Below are positions 28,971 to 36,848 of a stretch of 64,000 bases of DNA, piece after piece. Source of the DNA: Gordonia paraffinivorans NBRC 108238 (GTDB taxonomy: Bacteria > Actinomycetota > Actinomycetes > Mycobacteriales > Mycobacteriaceae); NCBI RefSeq assembly GCF_000344155.1, contig NZ_BAOQ01000011.1, positions 1 to 64,000 on the forward strand, read 5' to 3'. Positions within the stretch are counted from its first letter, which is position 1. Each line of letters starts with the position of its first letter. The notes under the pieces were generated by a model. That model worked only from the letters and a program-made list of their open reading frames with translations. It ran no database searches and was not told where the DNA came from. The position numbers and the translations under genes are program-made.

Positions 28971-29618
28971 TCAGGCCGAGATCAACTCCACCGCATCGTC
29001 ATCGGCGAAGACGATGTCGTGGTCATCGGTCGATATCGCCCACCGGCGCAGGCGGGCGACGTGTTCGTGATCGATGCGCGCCTCGACCGGTTTGTCGCCC
29101 GGGGCGAGGTCGGCGAAGTCGTCGATGATCTCTCCCTCGCGTACCGTGCCGTCCTCGAGCGTGACGCGCACCCGCGACGAGACGTGCGGCTCATCGTCAT
29201 CCGCGGCATCGGCGGTCTCCGCAGCGTCCTCGGGTGTCGTGACGGCGGCCACCTCCTCGGCGGTGATCTCGACGGTCTCGTCCTCTGCGTAGCCATCGGA
29301 GTCGTCGGCGGGCGACTCCGAAACCGCGGACTCCGGGTCGCTCGCCTCGGCCGCGGCGCTCTCCGTCTCGGTGTCGGTGCCGGCGACCTCGGTGGTGACG
29401 CCGTCCGCTTCGCCCGTAGCGGTGTTCTCGGCGGTTGCGTCGACGTCCACGTTCTCGTCCACGGTGCTCTGGTCGGGGGTGTCGGTGACGGCCGTGTTCT
29501 CGGCGGTTGCTTCGACGCCCACGTTCTCGTCCACAGTGCTCTGATCGGCGGCGTCGGTGACGGTCACGTCCTCGGCGGCCGCCGTCTCTCGATCGCCGCT
29601 GCTCTCCGGTGAGCTCAT
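28971..29618 (-). CDS. Acidic hypothetical protein with internal repeats
   Basis: A 215-residue protein of unknown function. Residues 1-145 are extremely acidic and rich in Thr, Ala, Glu and Asp, with no signal peptide. They contain two almost identical 24-residue units, each including DQSTVDENV and ATAENTA. The last 65 residues look folded, with the stretches VRVTLEDGTVREGEIIDDF, ARIDHEHVARLRRWAI and DIVFADDDAVELI. A histidine-arginine cluster in this part contrasts with the acidic tail. The ATG at 29618 is preceded by a GGACGGCAAC stretch with only weak ribosome-binding character. The AT-rich region upstream (about 29685-29730) probably holds its promoter. It could be a scaffold or nucleic-acid mimic; nothing firmer can be said. 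Confidence 0.65.
   Translation of the reverse strand: MSSPESSGDRETAAAEDVTVTDAADQSTVDENVGVEATAENTAVTDTPDQSTVDENVDVDATAENTATGEADGVTTEVAGTDTETESAAAEASDPESAVSESPADDSDGYAEDETVEITAEEVAAVTTPEDAAETADAADDDEPHVSSRVRVTLEDGTVREGEIIDDFADLAPGDKPVEARIDHEHVARLRRWAISTDDHDIVFADDDAVELISA
29422..29565 (-). repeat. Two tandem 72-bp direct repeats inside the acidic gene
   Basis: Units 29422-29493 and 29494-29565 differ at only a few positions, and both begin GTGTTCTCGGCGGTTGC on the plus strand. The unit is 24 codons, so changes in copy number keep the frame. A short degenerate third copy begins at about 29566. Confidence 0.88.
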
Positions 29619-29684
29619 GGCGTTGCCGTCCTTCCGATCAGGATCTGGATACGTGCATGGTCAGGTACCCACTCGTGATGTGGT

Positions 29685-29730
29685 TCACCCGTACTAGCCC
29701 ACATAGTAATAAATTTCCAGATTGTCATCC
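29685..29730. promoter_or_regulatory. AT-rich divergent promoter region
   Basis: The stretch CATAGTAATAAATTTCCAG is the most AT-rich in the neighbourhood. It lies between the acidic gene (minus) and the methyltransferase gene (plus). On the minus strand it contains TACTAT, a good -10 match about 80 nt from the acidic gene start. Confidence 0.45.
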
Positions 29731-29795
29731 CGAACGGAATCGAATCGTTGCCGACGCACGGCGTCGGCCGTGGTTCTACGGCCGCAGTGCGTGAG

Positions 29796-29801
29796 TAGCC
29801 T
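29796..29801 (+). promoter_or_regulatory. -10 box TAGCCT of the methyltransferase gene, leaderless
   Basis: TAGCCT ends 7 nt before the GTG at 29809. That makes this codon preferable to the in-frame GTG at 29791, which the box would overlap. Confidence 0.5.
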
Positions 29802-29808
29802 CATCAGC

Positions 29809-31386
29809 GTGACCGCGCAACGTACCTCCGGCCAGCCACGCAGCGACGCATCCACGACGAAGGCCCCGCCCGCCGACACCGGCCATCCGCTGACCGACGA
29901 CGCGGTCGTGGACGCGCTCGGCGCCGACCTCCGTGCGGCCGGCTACACCACCGACGGGGTCACCGAGTTCCTGGGCGACGACATCCACGACGCGCTGCTG
30001 CGCGGTGTCTGGTGGCCCGCGTCGACCGCCACCGAAGACGCCGACGCCGATCGGGTCCCGCTGGCCACCATCATCCGACTGTTCCTCCTCGGCTCCGACG
30101 AACCGCGATCACGTGTCGCGCGGGCGTTCCCCTCGGCCGGAGTGGACGCGCTCGTCGACCAGGGTGTGCTCGAGAGGCTCGACGACGGACTTCTCCGCGC
30201 CCGCCTCGACATCCGGCCGCACGCCGACGACACCCACGATTTCCTCGTCGTCGCCGACCAGGATGCGGCGATGCGACCGGGCCCGCTGGCCCGCGACCAC
30301 GTGCTCGGGATCGGTGCCGCGTCGTTGTCGCTGGCCCGAGCGGTGATCCGCGAACCGGCCCGGCGCGCGCTCGACATCGGCACCGGCTGCGGGATCCAGG
30401 CGCTGCACCTGAGCTCGCACTGCGAGGAGATCGTCGCCACCGACACCAACGAGCGCGCGCTCGCCCTGGCGCGCGCCACGGCACGACTCAACGGCATGAC
30501 ATGGGATCTGCGCGCGGGCAGCATGTTCGAACCCGTGGCCGGCGAGCGGTTCGACCTGATCGTGTCCAACCCGCCCTTCGTGGTCGGCACCGGCAGTCAG
30601 GACTACATCTACCGCGACTCCGGCGTCGTCGGAGACGCGTTGTGCGAGCAGTTGATCCGCGAACTCCCAACGCACCTGAACCCGGGCGGCACCGCGCAAC
30701 TCCTCGCCAACTGGATCATTCCCGAGGGCGCGGACTGGCGCGACCGCCCGCGCGCCTGGCTCGAGGGCACCGGTCTCGACGCCTGGGTGGTCCAGCGGGA
30801 GGCGGCCGATCCCATCAGCTACGTGTCGCTGTGGTTGTCCGACGCCGGGGAGGACGAGCAGACCGCGACCCGTCGCGGAGCCGAGTGGCTGAAGTGGTTC
30901 GCCGACAACGGGATCGCCGCGATCGGGATGGGCTCCATCACCGTCCGGGCGCCGGAGGCGGGGGAGGACCGCCGACCCGACGTCGTGATCGAGGAGATCA
31001 CCGGCGCCGGCGAGGAGATCACCGGTCCGGAGGCGCAGGCCTTTCTGGCGCGACGCCGATACCTACGTGAGACCTCGGATGCCGAACTGCTCACCCGACG
31101 GCTCTCGGTGGCGCCGGTCATGCTCGAGGAGCACTCCCTGCCCGGCGAGGACGGCTGGCAGCTCGTCGGCTCGGCCGTCCGCCGGCCCGGAGGTCCCGCA
31201 GCGGTCCTCGGCGTCGACGAGGTGTCGCGGGCGCTGCTCGCCGGCTGTCGCGGTCAGGTCCCGCTCGGTGCGCTGATCGAATTGCTGGCCGATTTCCACG
31301 GGGTCGATGCCGACGCGCTGGCGGAGGCGGCGCTCCCGGTGGTGCGCGAGGCGATCGGACGCGGAATCCTCTACGAGGCCACCTGA
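29809..31386 (+). CDS. SAM-dependent methyltransferase with NPPF motif
   Basis: A 525-residue protein. The N-terminal region (about residues 25-165) is not catalytic and resembles the partner domain of an actinobacterial methyltransferase family. The Rossmann methyltransferase core follows: the SAM loop LDIGTGCGIQALHL at about 188-201, the acidic residue in VATDTNERAL, and NPPF at about 255-258 in IVSNPPFVVG. NPPF/NPPY marks enzymes that methylate an amide or exocyclic amino nitrogen, such as PrmC, HemK or RsmC-type rRNA enzymes. The C-terminal 150 residues form an additional domain of unknown function. The target is unknown; rRNA or a release-factor glutamine are the main options. Confidence 0.82.
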   Translation: MTAQRTSGQPRSDASTTKAPPADTGHPLTDDAVVDALGADLRAAGYTTDGVTEFLGDDIHDALLRGVWWPASTATEDADADRVPLATIIRLFLLGSDEPRSRVARAFPSAGVDALVDQGVLERLDDGLLRARLDIRPHADDTHDFLVVADQDAAMRPGPLARDHVLGIGAASLSLARAVIREPARRALDIGTGCGIQALHLSSHCEEIVATDTNERALALARATARLNGMTWDLRAGSMFEPVAGERFDLIVSNPPFVVGTGSQDYIYRDSGVVGDALCEQLIRELPTHLNPGGTAQLLANWIIPEGADWRDRPRAWLEGTGLDAWVVQREAADPISYVSLWLSDAGEDEQTATRRGAEWLKWFADNGIAAIGMGSITVRAPEAGEDRRPDVVIEEITGAGEEITGPEAQAFLARRRYLRETSDAELLTRRLSVAPVMLEEHSLPGEDGWQLVGSAVRRPGGPAAVLGVDEVSRALLAGCRGQVPLGALIELLADFHGVDADALAEAALPVVREAIGRGILYEAT

Positions 31387-31420
31387 GTCGCTCGTCGCAG
31401 CGGGCCGCTCCGGACGTCGG

Positions 31421-32242
31421 TCACATCCGTGCGAAGCGGGTCAGCCAGTAGCAGTAGACGCCGTAGGCGGCGATGCCGGCGGCAGCCAGCAGCATCAGGA
31501 CCTGACCGGCCGGCAGGCCGGACAGCGATTTCACCGTCGCGTCGAGGCCACTGGCCTTCGACGGATCCGCGGTCGCCACCGCGACGAGGACGAGGACGCC
31601 TGTCCCGACGAGCACGGTCCCCTTGCCGCAGTAGCCGATCACGCCGGCGACCGTCGCGCCCCGGTCGCCGGCGACCGTCAGGTCGTCGAGGAACTTGCGT
31701 CGCACGCCCTTGTACACGTGGTAGCCGCCGACGCCGATGATGACGAGTCCGGCGACCACGACCACGAACTTTCCCGCGCCCGACTCCATGAGCCGGGCGG
31801 TGAGACCGGCGTTCTGCTCTCCGCTCGAGGTGCCGCCGCCCATCGCGAATCGTGCTGCGGTCCAGGCGAACCCGACGAACACGAGCCCCACCGAGAATGC
31901 CTTGCCGCGATCGACCCAGTCCTCGAGGCCGTCGTTGTCGCCACGGCCGGGCTCGGTGGGGGGCGGTCCGACGATCGCCTCGGCGAACCGCCACAGCGCG
32001 AGTCCGGCGAAGGCCACGGTCGCCACCCAGAGCGCGATCCGCCCACCCGTGCTGTCGGCGAACATCCCCAGCGCGCCCGACTGGTCGGCGGAACCGCCGT
32101 CGCCGAATGCGAGGCGCACGATGATGTAGGCGATCAGGAGGTGGACGAGTCCGCTGACCGCGTGACCCGCGCGGGCCACCCGCTCGAACCATGAGCTGTC
32201 GGTGGCGCGGTCGACGGCGCCCGTGAGGGAGTTGCCGGCCAT
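31421..32242 (-). CDS. DUF1206 membrane protein
   Basis: A 273-residue membrane protein built from three repeats of a two-helix unit, each opening with a glycine-rich first helix: ARAGHAVSGLVHLLIAYIIV, DRGKAFSVGLVFVGFAWTA and GYCGKGTVLVGTGVLVLVAV. This is the layout of the DUF1206 family. No function is established. The ATG at 32242 is chosen because the frame upstream lacks conserved sequence. The gene is 59 bp downstream of the trans-sulfuration gene in the same direction, so it may be the last gene of that transcript. Confidence 0.85.
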   Translation of the reverse strand: MAGNSLTGAVDRATDSSWFERVARAGHAVSGLVHLLIAYIIVRLAFGDGGSADQSGALGMFADSTGGRIALWVATVAFAGLALWRFAEAIVGPPPTEPGRGDNDGLEDWVDRGKAFSVGLVFVGFAWTAARFAMGGGTSSGEQNAGLTARLMESGAGKFVVVVAGLVIIGVGGYHVYKGVRRKFLDDLTVAGDRGATVAGVIGYCGKGTVLVGTGVLVLVAVATADPSKASGLDATVKSLSGLPAGQVLMLLAAAGIAAYGVYCYWLTRFARM

Positions 32243-32301
32243 CGTCGCCGCCCTTCTGTCCGTGAGGTGCACGGTCAGGGGATACCCGGCGGCCGGGTCC
32301 G

Positions 32302-33513
32302 CTACACCCGCTGGTCGACGCCGTTCGGAAAGGTTGCCGCGAGCGCCCGGGCCAGGTCGGCGATCAGATCGTCGGCGTCCTCGAGTCCGACGGAGAAACG
32401 CAGGTGGCCCCACTCGCGGAACTCCGCCGGGTAGGCGGCGACACGCGGCCCGTCGGGCCCGACGTGCACGATCAGGGACTCGTCGTGGCCCAGTGACACC
32501 GCGGAGGTGATCACCTCGAGATTGGCCACGAACCGGTTCTGGGTCGCCGAATCTCCGCGCACCGCGAACGCCATCATGGCGCCGAAGCCCCGGCCGTCGA
32601 ACTGGCGTGCGGCCAGGTCGTGCTCGGGATGCGAGGGCAGCCCGGGGTAGCGGACGTAGGCGATGCGCGGGTCGGCGTCGAGGAATGCCGCCACCCGTTC
32701 GGCGGTCTGCTGGTGCTGGGCGAACCGAAGGGGCAGGGTGATCGCGCCGCGCGAGATGAGCCAGGCGTTGAACGGAGAGATGACGCCGCCCACGTCGACC
32801 ATCGCCTCCGTCTTGATGCGGTCGATGAGCTCGGCCCGGCCGAGCACCGCACCGCCCATCGCGTCACCGTGGCCGTTGATGTACTTCGTCAGCGAGTGCA
32901 CGACGAGGTCGGCGCCGTCGGCGAGCGGCCGGTAGAGCGGGGGAGGCGTGAAGGTCGAGTCGACCAGCAACAACGCCCCCGCCTCGTGCGCGATCCCGGC
33001 CATTGCGGCAATGTCGGCGACCTTGGTGGTCGGGTTCGCGATGGTCTCCACCGCGAAGAGCTTGGTCTCGGGCCGGAAGGCGGCGCGGACCGCGTCGTGA
33101 TCGGTGACGTCGACGAAGGTCGCCTCGATCCCGTACTTCCTCGGCAGCAGCTCGGCCCAGAGTTTCCAGGTCGCCTCATAGGTCGTGTCGGAGACGACGA
33201 CGTGGTCGCCGGTGGACAGGAAGGTGAAGAACACCGCGTGCAGGGCGGCGACCCCGGAGGCCAGGGCGACGGCGGCCTCGGCCTCCTCCAGCGCGGCGAG
33301 CTTGTCCTGCAGGGCCACCTGGTTGGCGCCGGTGTTGCGCGTGTAGAACAGCTGGTTGGTTCCCGACCAGCTCATCTGCTCGGGTTCGGGCGGCAGGTGG
33401 TAGGAGTTCGCCATCGTGATCGGCGTGCGGATCGACGGACCCGACGGGTCGTTGCCCGCATGGACACTGCGGGTCATCATGCCGTGGGCGTCGGGCCTGA
33501 TCTCGTCGTTCAT
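32302..33513 (-). CDS. PLP-dependent trans-sulfuration enzyme (Cys/Met metabolism family)
   Basis: A 403-residue enzyme of the cystathionine gamma-synthase/lyase and methionine gamma-lyase family, fold type I. The PLP lysine is K210 in HSLTKYINGHGDAMGG. Other signatures are LFYTRNTGANQVALQDKLA, with the tyrosine/arginine that hold the phosphate of the neighbouring subunit, ALASGVAALHAV and VDSTFTPPPLYRPLADGADL. Which reaction it catalyses cannot be decided. Methionine gamma-lyase or an O-acylhomoserine-type enzyme are both possible. The ATG at 33513 overlaps the stop of the acyltransferase gene by 4 bp (ATGA). The longer in-frame reading upstream is noise over the neighbouring gene. Confidence 0.88.
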   Translation of the reverse strand: MNDEIRPDAHGMMTRSVHAGNDPSGPSIRTPITMANSYHLPPEPEQMSWSGTNQLFYTRNTGANQVALQDKLAALEEAEAAVALASGVAALHAVFFTFLSTGDHVVVSDTTYEATWKLWAELLPRKYGIEATFVDVTDHDAVRAAFRPETKLFAVETIANPTTKVADIAAMAGIAHEAGALLLVDSTFTPPPLYRPLADGADLVVHSLTKYINGHGDAMGGAVLGRAELIDRIKTEAMVDVGGVISPFNAWLISRGAITLPLRFAQHQQTAERVAAFLDADPRIAYVRYPGLPSHPEHDLAARQFDGRGFGAMMAFAVRGDSATQNRFVANLEVITSAVSLGHDESLIVHVGPDGPRVAAYPAEFREWGHLRFSVGLEDADDLIADLARALAATFPNGVDQRV

Positions 33514-34748
33514 ACGTGGGCTCCTGTCGTATGCAGCTGCTCGCCGGTCGGGGTCTCCCGATCGGGTCGATGTGCCGGCCCGGGGGCCGGGCCGGACGGC
33601 TTCCTCTGGTCGCCGAGGCTCCGGACAATCCGTCCGGGGACCCGGTGCAGCTTGTCGATGTGCATGAAGTGGCGGAACTCGGCCCAGGCCCAGCAGGCGC
33701 CGAACACCAGCAGCGCGACGGACTGCATGGTGATGTCGTCCCACGGGCGGTGCGCGATGTGGATGGGCACGACGACCAGCGCGATCGCCTGGATGACGTA
33801 GGAGTCGAGACTCCGGGTGCCGGTCATGACCAGCGGGCGCAGCCAGTCGTGGTGCCACCAGCGCAGCAACAGACGGAACACCCCGTAGAGGGCGGGGATC
33901 GCGAGATAGGCGCCGATCGCCCGTGCCGGACGGAAGTCGAGTTTGTCGGCGAGCTTCGGTTCGAGGTGCGCCCACGGTCCGGTGTCGATGCCGTAGTGGA
34001 AGAACAGCGCGACGGCCACCGCCACCGCGATGATGACGAGCAGCCATCGGTCGATGAATTCGGGGACGTCCCAGCGGGTCCAGTTCCAGCCGATCACCAC
34101 CGACGGGATGAACATGATCTGCCAGCCGGCGACGTTCTGGATGTGGGGGGCCGCCTGGTAGGCGCTGAGATAGAACCAGTCCGGGGACCAGAAGAGCGAC
34201 AGGACGTACAGCGCCAGCGAAGCCGCCAGGATCGGCGCCCACCAGCCGCGCTGCAGCATCGGGAACAGGGCGAACGCCGTCGCCATCAGCACCATGTAGA
34301 GCAGCAGGATGTTGCCGCCGCTCGGCAGGTACTGCATGGTCACCGACAGCCAGATCCCCTGCATCCAGCCGTCGATCGGCAGCAGCAGCGTCAGCCAGCG
34401 GTGTCCGGCCAACGCGGCCGCGACCGCGACGAGCGCGATGAGCAACTGGCAGCAGTAGAGGACGGCGATGCGTTTGAGGAGACGGACGTAGGCGAAGCGC
34501 AGCCCGTACCGCGTGACCCAGCGTTGGTACACCAGGCCCAGGACGATGCCGGAGAGCATGACGAAGGCCGACATGCCGTCGACGTAGTTGAAGGAATGCG
34601 TGGGGGCCGCGAGCGCCGACTCGGTCGCGAAGTGCGCGGTGACCATGCTCCAGATCGCCACTCCGCGGGTGGCGTCGATCGCGAGATCCCGGTTGCCGGG
34701 GCTCCGTTTCGCGGGCACACGGTTTGCAGACGCACGGTTCGCAGACAT
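33510..34748 (-). CDS. OpgC-like membrane acyltransferase
   Basis: A 412-residue integral membrane protein with about ten hydrophobic helices. The N-terminal signature RDLAIDATRGVAIWSMVTAHF and FVMLSGIVLGLVYQRWV match OpgC, the protein that adds succinyl groups to osmoregulated glucans in proteobacteria, and the wider acyltransferase-3 superfamily. In mycolic-acid bacteria a likely role is acylation of an envelope polysaccharide, perhaps arabinogalactan or lipoarabinomannan; that is inference. The ATG at 34748 is preferred. An in-frame GTG four codons upstream and a TAGTGT box are also present. It overlaps the downstream PLP enzyme by 4 bp. Confidence 0.8.
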   Translation of the reverse strand: MSANRASANRVPAKRSPGNRDLAIDATRGVAIWSMVTAHFATESALAAPTHSFNYVDGMSAFVMLSGIVLGLVYQRWVTRYGLRFAYVRLLKRIAVLYCCQLLIALVAVAAALAGHRWLTLLLPIDGWMQGIWLSVTMQYLPSGGNILLLYMVLMATAFALFPMLQRGWWAPILAASLALYVLSLFWSPDWFYLSAYQAAPHIQNVAGWQIMFIPSVVIGWNWTRWDVPEFIDRWLLVIIAVAVAVALFFHYGIDTGPWAHLEPKLADKLDFRPARAIGAYLAIPALYGVFRLLLRWWHHDWLRPLVMTGTRSLDSYVIQAIALVVVPIHIAHRPWDDITMQSVALLVFGACWAWAEFRHFMHIDKLHRVPGRIVRSLGDQRKPSGPAPGPAHRPDRETPTGEQLHTTGAHV

Positions 34749-34764
34749 TGACCTGCACACTAGA

Positions 34765-34803
34765 ACTCACCGCGGCCCGGAGTCATCCCGGGCCGCGGTG
34801 AGT
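34765..34803 (-). terminator. Strong terminator after the acyl-CoA synthetase gene
   Basis: A perfect 16-bp stem (34765-34780 with 34788-34803) has a 7-nt loop. It lies 16 bp past the stop of the FadD15-like gene and just upstream of the opgC-like gene, so it should insulate the two. Confidence 0.8.
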
Positions 34804-34818
34804 CGTGATGGAGATCGC

Positions 34819-36606
34819 TTACGAGTACAGGTCGGCGATCGCCTCCTTGTAGGCGTCGTGGATCACGTTGCGCTTGAGCTTGAGCGTCGGCGTCAGCTCA
34901 CCCGACTCGATGCTGAAGTCGGTGTCGAGGATCGTGAACTTCTTGATGGCCTCGGCGTTGGACACCTTGGCGTTCGCCTCGGCGACCGCGGCCTCGATCT
35001 CCTTGCGCAGGTCGGGGTTGTCGACCAGGTCGGAGATCGGGGTGTCGGCGGGCAGGTGGTGCCGCTCCAGCCAACCCGGGATGGCCTCCGCGTCGAGGGT
35101 GATCAGGGCGCCGATGAACGGCTTGTTGTCGCCGACCACCAGGCACTGGCTGACCAGCGGATGCGCGCGGATCGAGTCCTCGAGCTGTGCCGGGGCGACG
35201 TTCTTGCCGCCGGCGGTGACGATCAGTTCCTTCTTGCGCCCGGTGATGAAGAGGTAGCCGTCGTCGAGGGTGCCGACGTCACCGGTGTGGAACCAGCCGT
35301 CGCGGATCGCGTCGGCGGTGGCCTGCTCGTTCTGCCAGTAGCCGCTGAACACCATCGGGCCCTTGACCAGGATCTCGCCGTCCTCGGCGATCCGGACGGT
35401 CACGCCGGGCACCGGGCGGCCGACCGAACCGACCTTCTGGTGCTTCTCGTTGTTCGCGGTGACGGCGGCGGTGGTCTCGGTGAGGCCGTAGCCCTCGTAC
35501 ACCGGGATGCCGACGCCGCGGAAGAAGTGGCCGAGGCGGGCGCCGAGCGGGGCGCCACCGGAGATCGCGCCCTCACACTGGCCGCCGAGTGCGGCGCGGA
35601 GCTTGCCGTAGACCAGCTTGTCGAACAGCGCGTGGCGCAGCTTCAGGCCGAGGCCGATCTTGCCGGCCTCCATCGCCTTGCTGTACTCGATCGCGGTCTC
35701 GGTGGCCTTCTCGAAGATCGAGCCCTTGCCGCCGTCGTAGGCCTTCTGCTTGGCGGAGTTGTACACCTTCTCGAACACGCGCGGCACCGACAGCACGTAG
35801 TGCGGCTTGAAGGTGGCGAAGAGATCGACGAGGTTCGCGATGTCGTTCGTGTGGCCGAGGATGACGCGGTTCTCGATGGCGGCGACGGCGATGATGCGCG
35901 CGAGCACGTGGGCCAGCGGCAGGAACAGCAGGGTCTGCTTGCCCTCCTGCAGGCCGGCGCCCACGGCGTCGCGGGTGGCCGCGCACTCCGCCATGAAGTT
36001 GGCGTGGGTGAGCAGGACGCCCTTGGGGCGTCCGGTGGTGCCCGAGGTGTAGATGAGGGTCGCGGCGTCACTCGAGAGGGCGTTCGCACGACGGCGGTCG
36101 AGCTCGTCGTCGGCGACCTTCGCGCCGCGCTTGGCCAGCGTGGGCAGCGCGTGCTCGTCGAAGACGAGGGTCTCCTTCAGGGTGGACGTCTCGTCGATGA
36201 CCCGGATGTGCTTGGTGTAGTGGCCCTGGTTCTCCACCACCAGCAGGACCGCGGCGGAGTCCTCGAGGATCCACTGCACCTGGTCGGGCGCCGAGGTCTC
36301 GTAGATGGCGACGGTGCAACCGCCCGCACGCCAGATCGCGTAGTCGAGGACGGTCCACTCGTAGCGGGTCGACGACAGGATCGCGACCCGGTCGCCGGGC
36401 TGCACGCCCGAGGCGATGAGACCCTTGGCGACCGCGTCCACCTCGTCGGCGAACTGCTTCGCGGTGACGTTGATCCACTGGTTGTGGGAGCGCTTGCGGA
36501 AGAGAGGGAGGGTCGGTCGCTCGCTCCGGTACTTCAGGATCGAGTCGACGAGGCTCGCCTTGTCGTCGATCGTCAGATCGGACGGGGTGGCGTACTGCTG
36601 CTGCAT
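34819..36606 (-). CDS. Long-chain acyl-CoA synthetase, FadD15-like
   Basis: A 595-residue AMP-forming enzyme that activates fatty acids to acyl-CoA, closest in layout to mycobacterial FadD15 (Rv2187). Motif A is YTSGTTGRPKG near residues 188-198. EGYGLTETTAAVT holds the adenine-contact region. GWFHTGDVGTLDDGYLFITGRKKE contains the conserved aspartate and hinge arginine/lysine. LKLKRNVI near the end carries the catalytic lysine of the C-terminal domain. The ATG at 36606 has AGGAG at ideal spacing. Longer in-frame extensions upstream run through a regulatory region and are rejected. A 16-bp palindrome about 100 bp upstream is a likely operator. Confidence 0.93.
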   Translation of the reverse strand: MQQQYATPSDLTIDDKASLVDSILKYRSERPTLPLFRKRSHNQWINVTAKQFADEVDAVAKGLIASGVQPGDRVAILSSTRYEWTVLDYAIWRAGGCTVAIYETSAPDQVQWILEDSAAVLLVVENQGHYTKHIRVIDETSTLKETLVFDEHALPTLAKRGAKVADDELDRRRANALSSDAATLIYTSGTTGRPKGVLLTHANFMAECAATRDAVGAGLQEGKQTLLFLPLAHVLARIIAVAAIENRVILGHTNDIANLVDLFATFKPHYVLSVPRVFEKVYNSAKQKAYDGGKGSIFEKATETAIEYSKAMEAGKIGLGLKLRHALFDKLVYGKLRAALGGQCEGAISGGAPLGARLGHFFRGVGIPVYEGYGLTETTAAVTANNEKHQKVGSVGRPVPGVTVRIAEDGEILVKGPMVFSGYWQNEQATADAIRDGWFHTGDVGTLDDGYLFITGRKKELIVTAGGKNVAPAQLEDSIRAHPLVSQCLVVGDNKPFIGALITLDAEAIPGWLERHHLPADTPISDLVDNPDLRKEIEAAVAEANAKVSNAEAIKKFTILDTDFSIESGELTPTLKLKRNVIHDAYKEAIADLYS

Positions 36607-36708
36607 GGCACTCCTGTGTCGGGCAGACGATATGGGCATTTCGGGCACCGGCGTCGGGAAACACCCCGACCACCGGCCGTTGAGTGGAACTGACAGTACC
36701 AGTATTCG

Positions 36709-36724
36709 GTGTGATGCATCACAC
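36709..36724. promoter_or_regulatory. Perfect palindrome, candidate operator for fadD15-like gene/deaD
   Basis: GTGTGATGCATCACAC is a perfect 16-bp palindrome in the 238-bp divergent region. It contains TGTGA and TCACA half-sites separated by 4 bp; CRP/GlxR sites have 6. A GntR- or CRP-type regulator of fatty acid metabolism is a reasonable guess. Confidence 0.6.
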
Positions 36725-36810
36725 GTGCCACTCGAAGTGGTGTATCCGCAGTTCATCGGCGAGATGTGACGGGCTTGTGGCACGATGCCGAGTTTCCCGG
36801 CCTGGGCGTT

Positions 36811-36816
36811 TACAGT
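36811..36816 (+). promoter_or_regulatory. -10 box TACAGT for deaD and its leader ORF
   Basis: TACAGT matches TANNNT and ends 8 nt before an ATG at 36825 that opens a seven-codon reading frame overlapping the deaD start. Confidence 0.45.
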
Positions 36817-36824
36817 TGATAGCG

Positions 36825-36848
36825 ATGAATGAGACCCGTAGCGCATGA
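36825..36848 (+). CDS. Possible seven-codon leader peptide overlapping deaD
   Basis: ATG AAT GAG ACC CGT AGC GCA TGA encodes MNETRSA. Its stop overlaps the deaD ATG (36845) as ATGA. With the -10 box just upstream it would be a leaderless upstream ORF that couples translation into deaD. Alternatively, the ribosome simply uses the 36845 ATG. Confidence 0.3.
   Translation: MNETRSA

Noticed and set aside
32302..34770. Apparent 822-residue fusion reading through the acyltransferase into the PLP enzyme
   Set aside because: The upstream part is an off-frame translation of the opgC-like gene, which has its own frame ending in a 4-bp overlap with the PLP gene.
34588..36693. 701-residue plus-strand frame opposite the FadD15-like gene
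   Set aside because: It is an antisense shadow. The minus strand carries all AMP-binding motifs.
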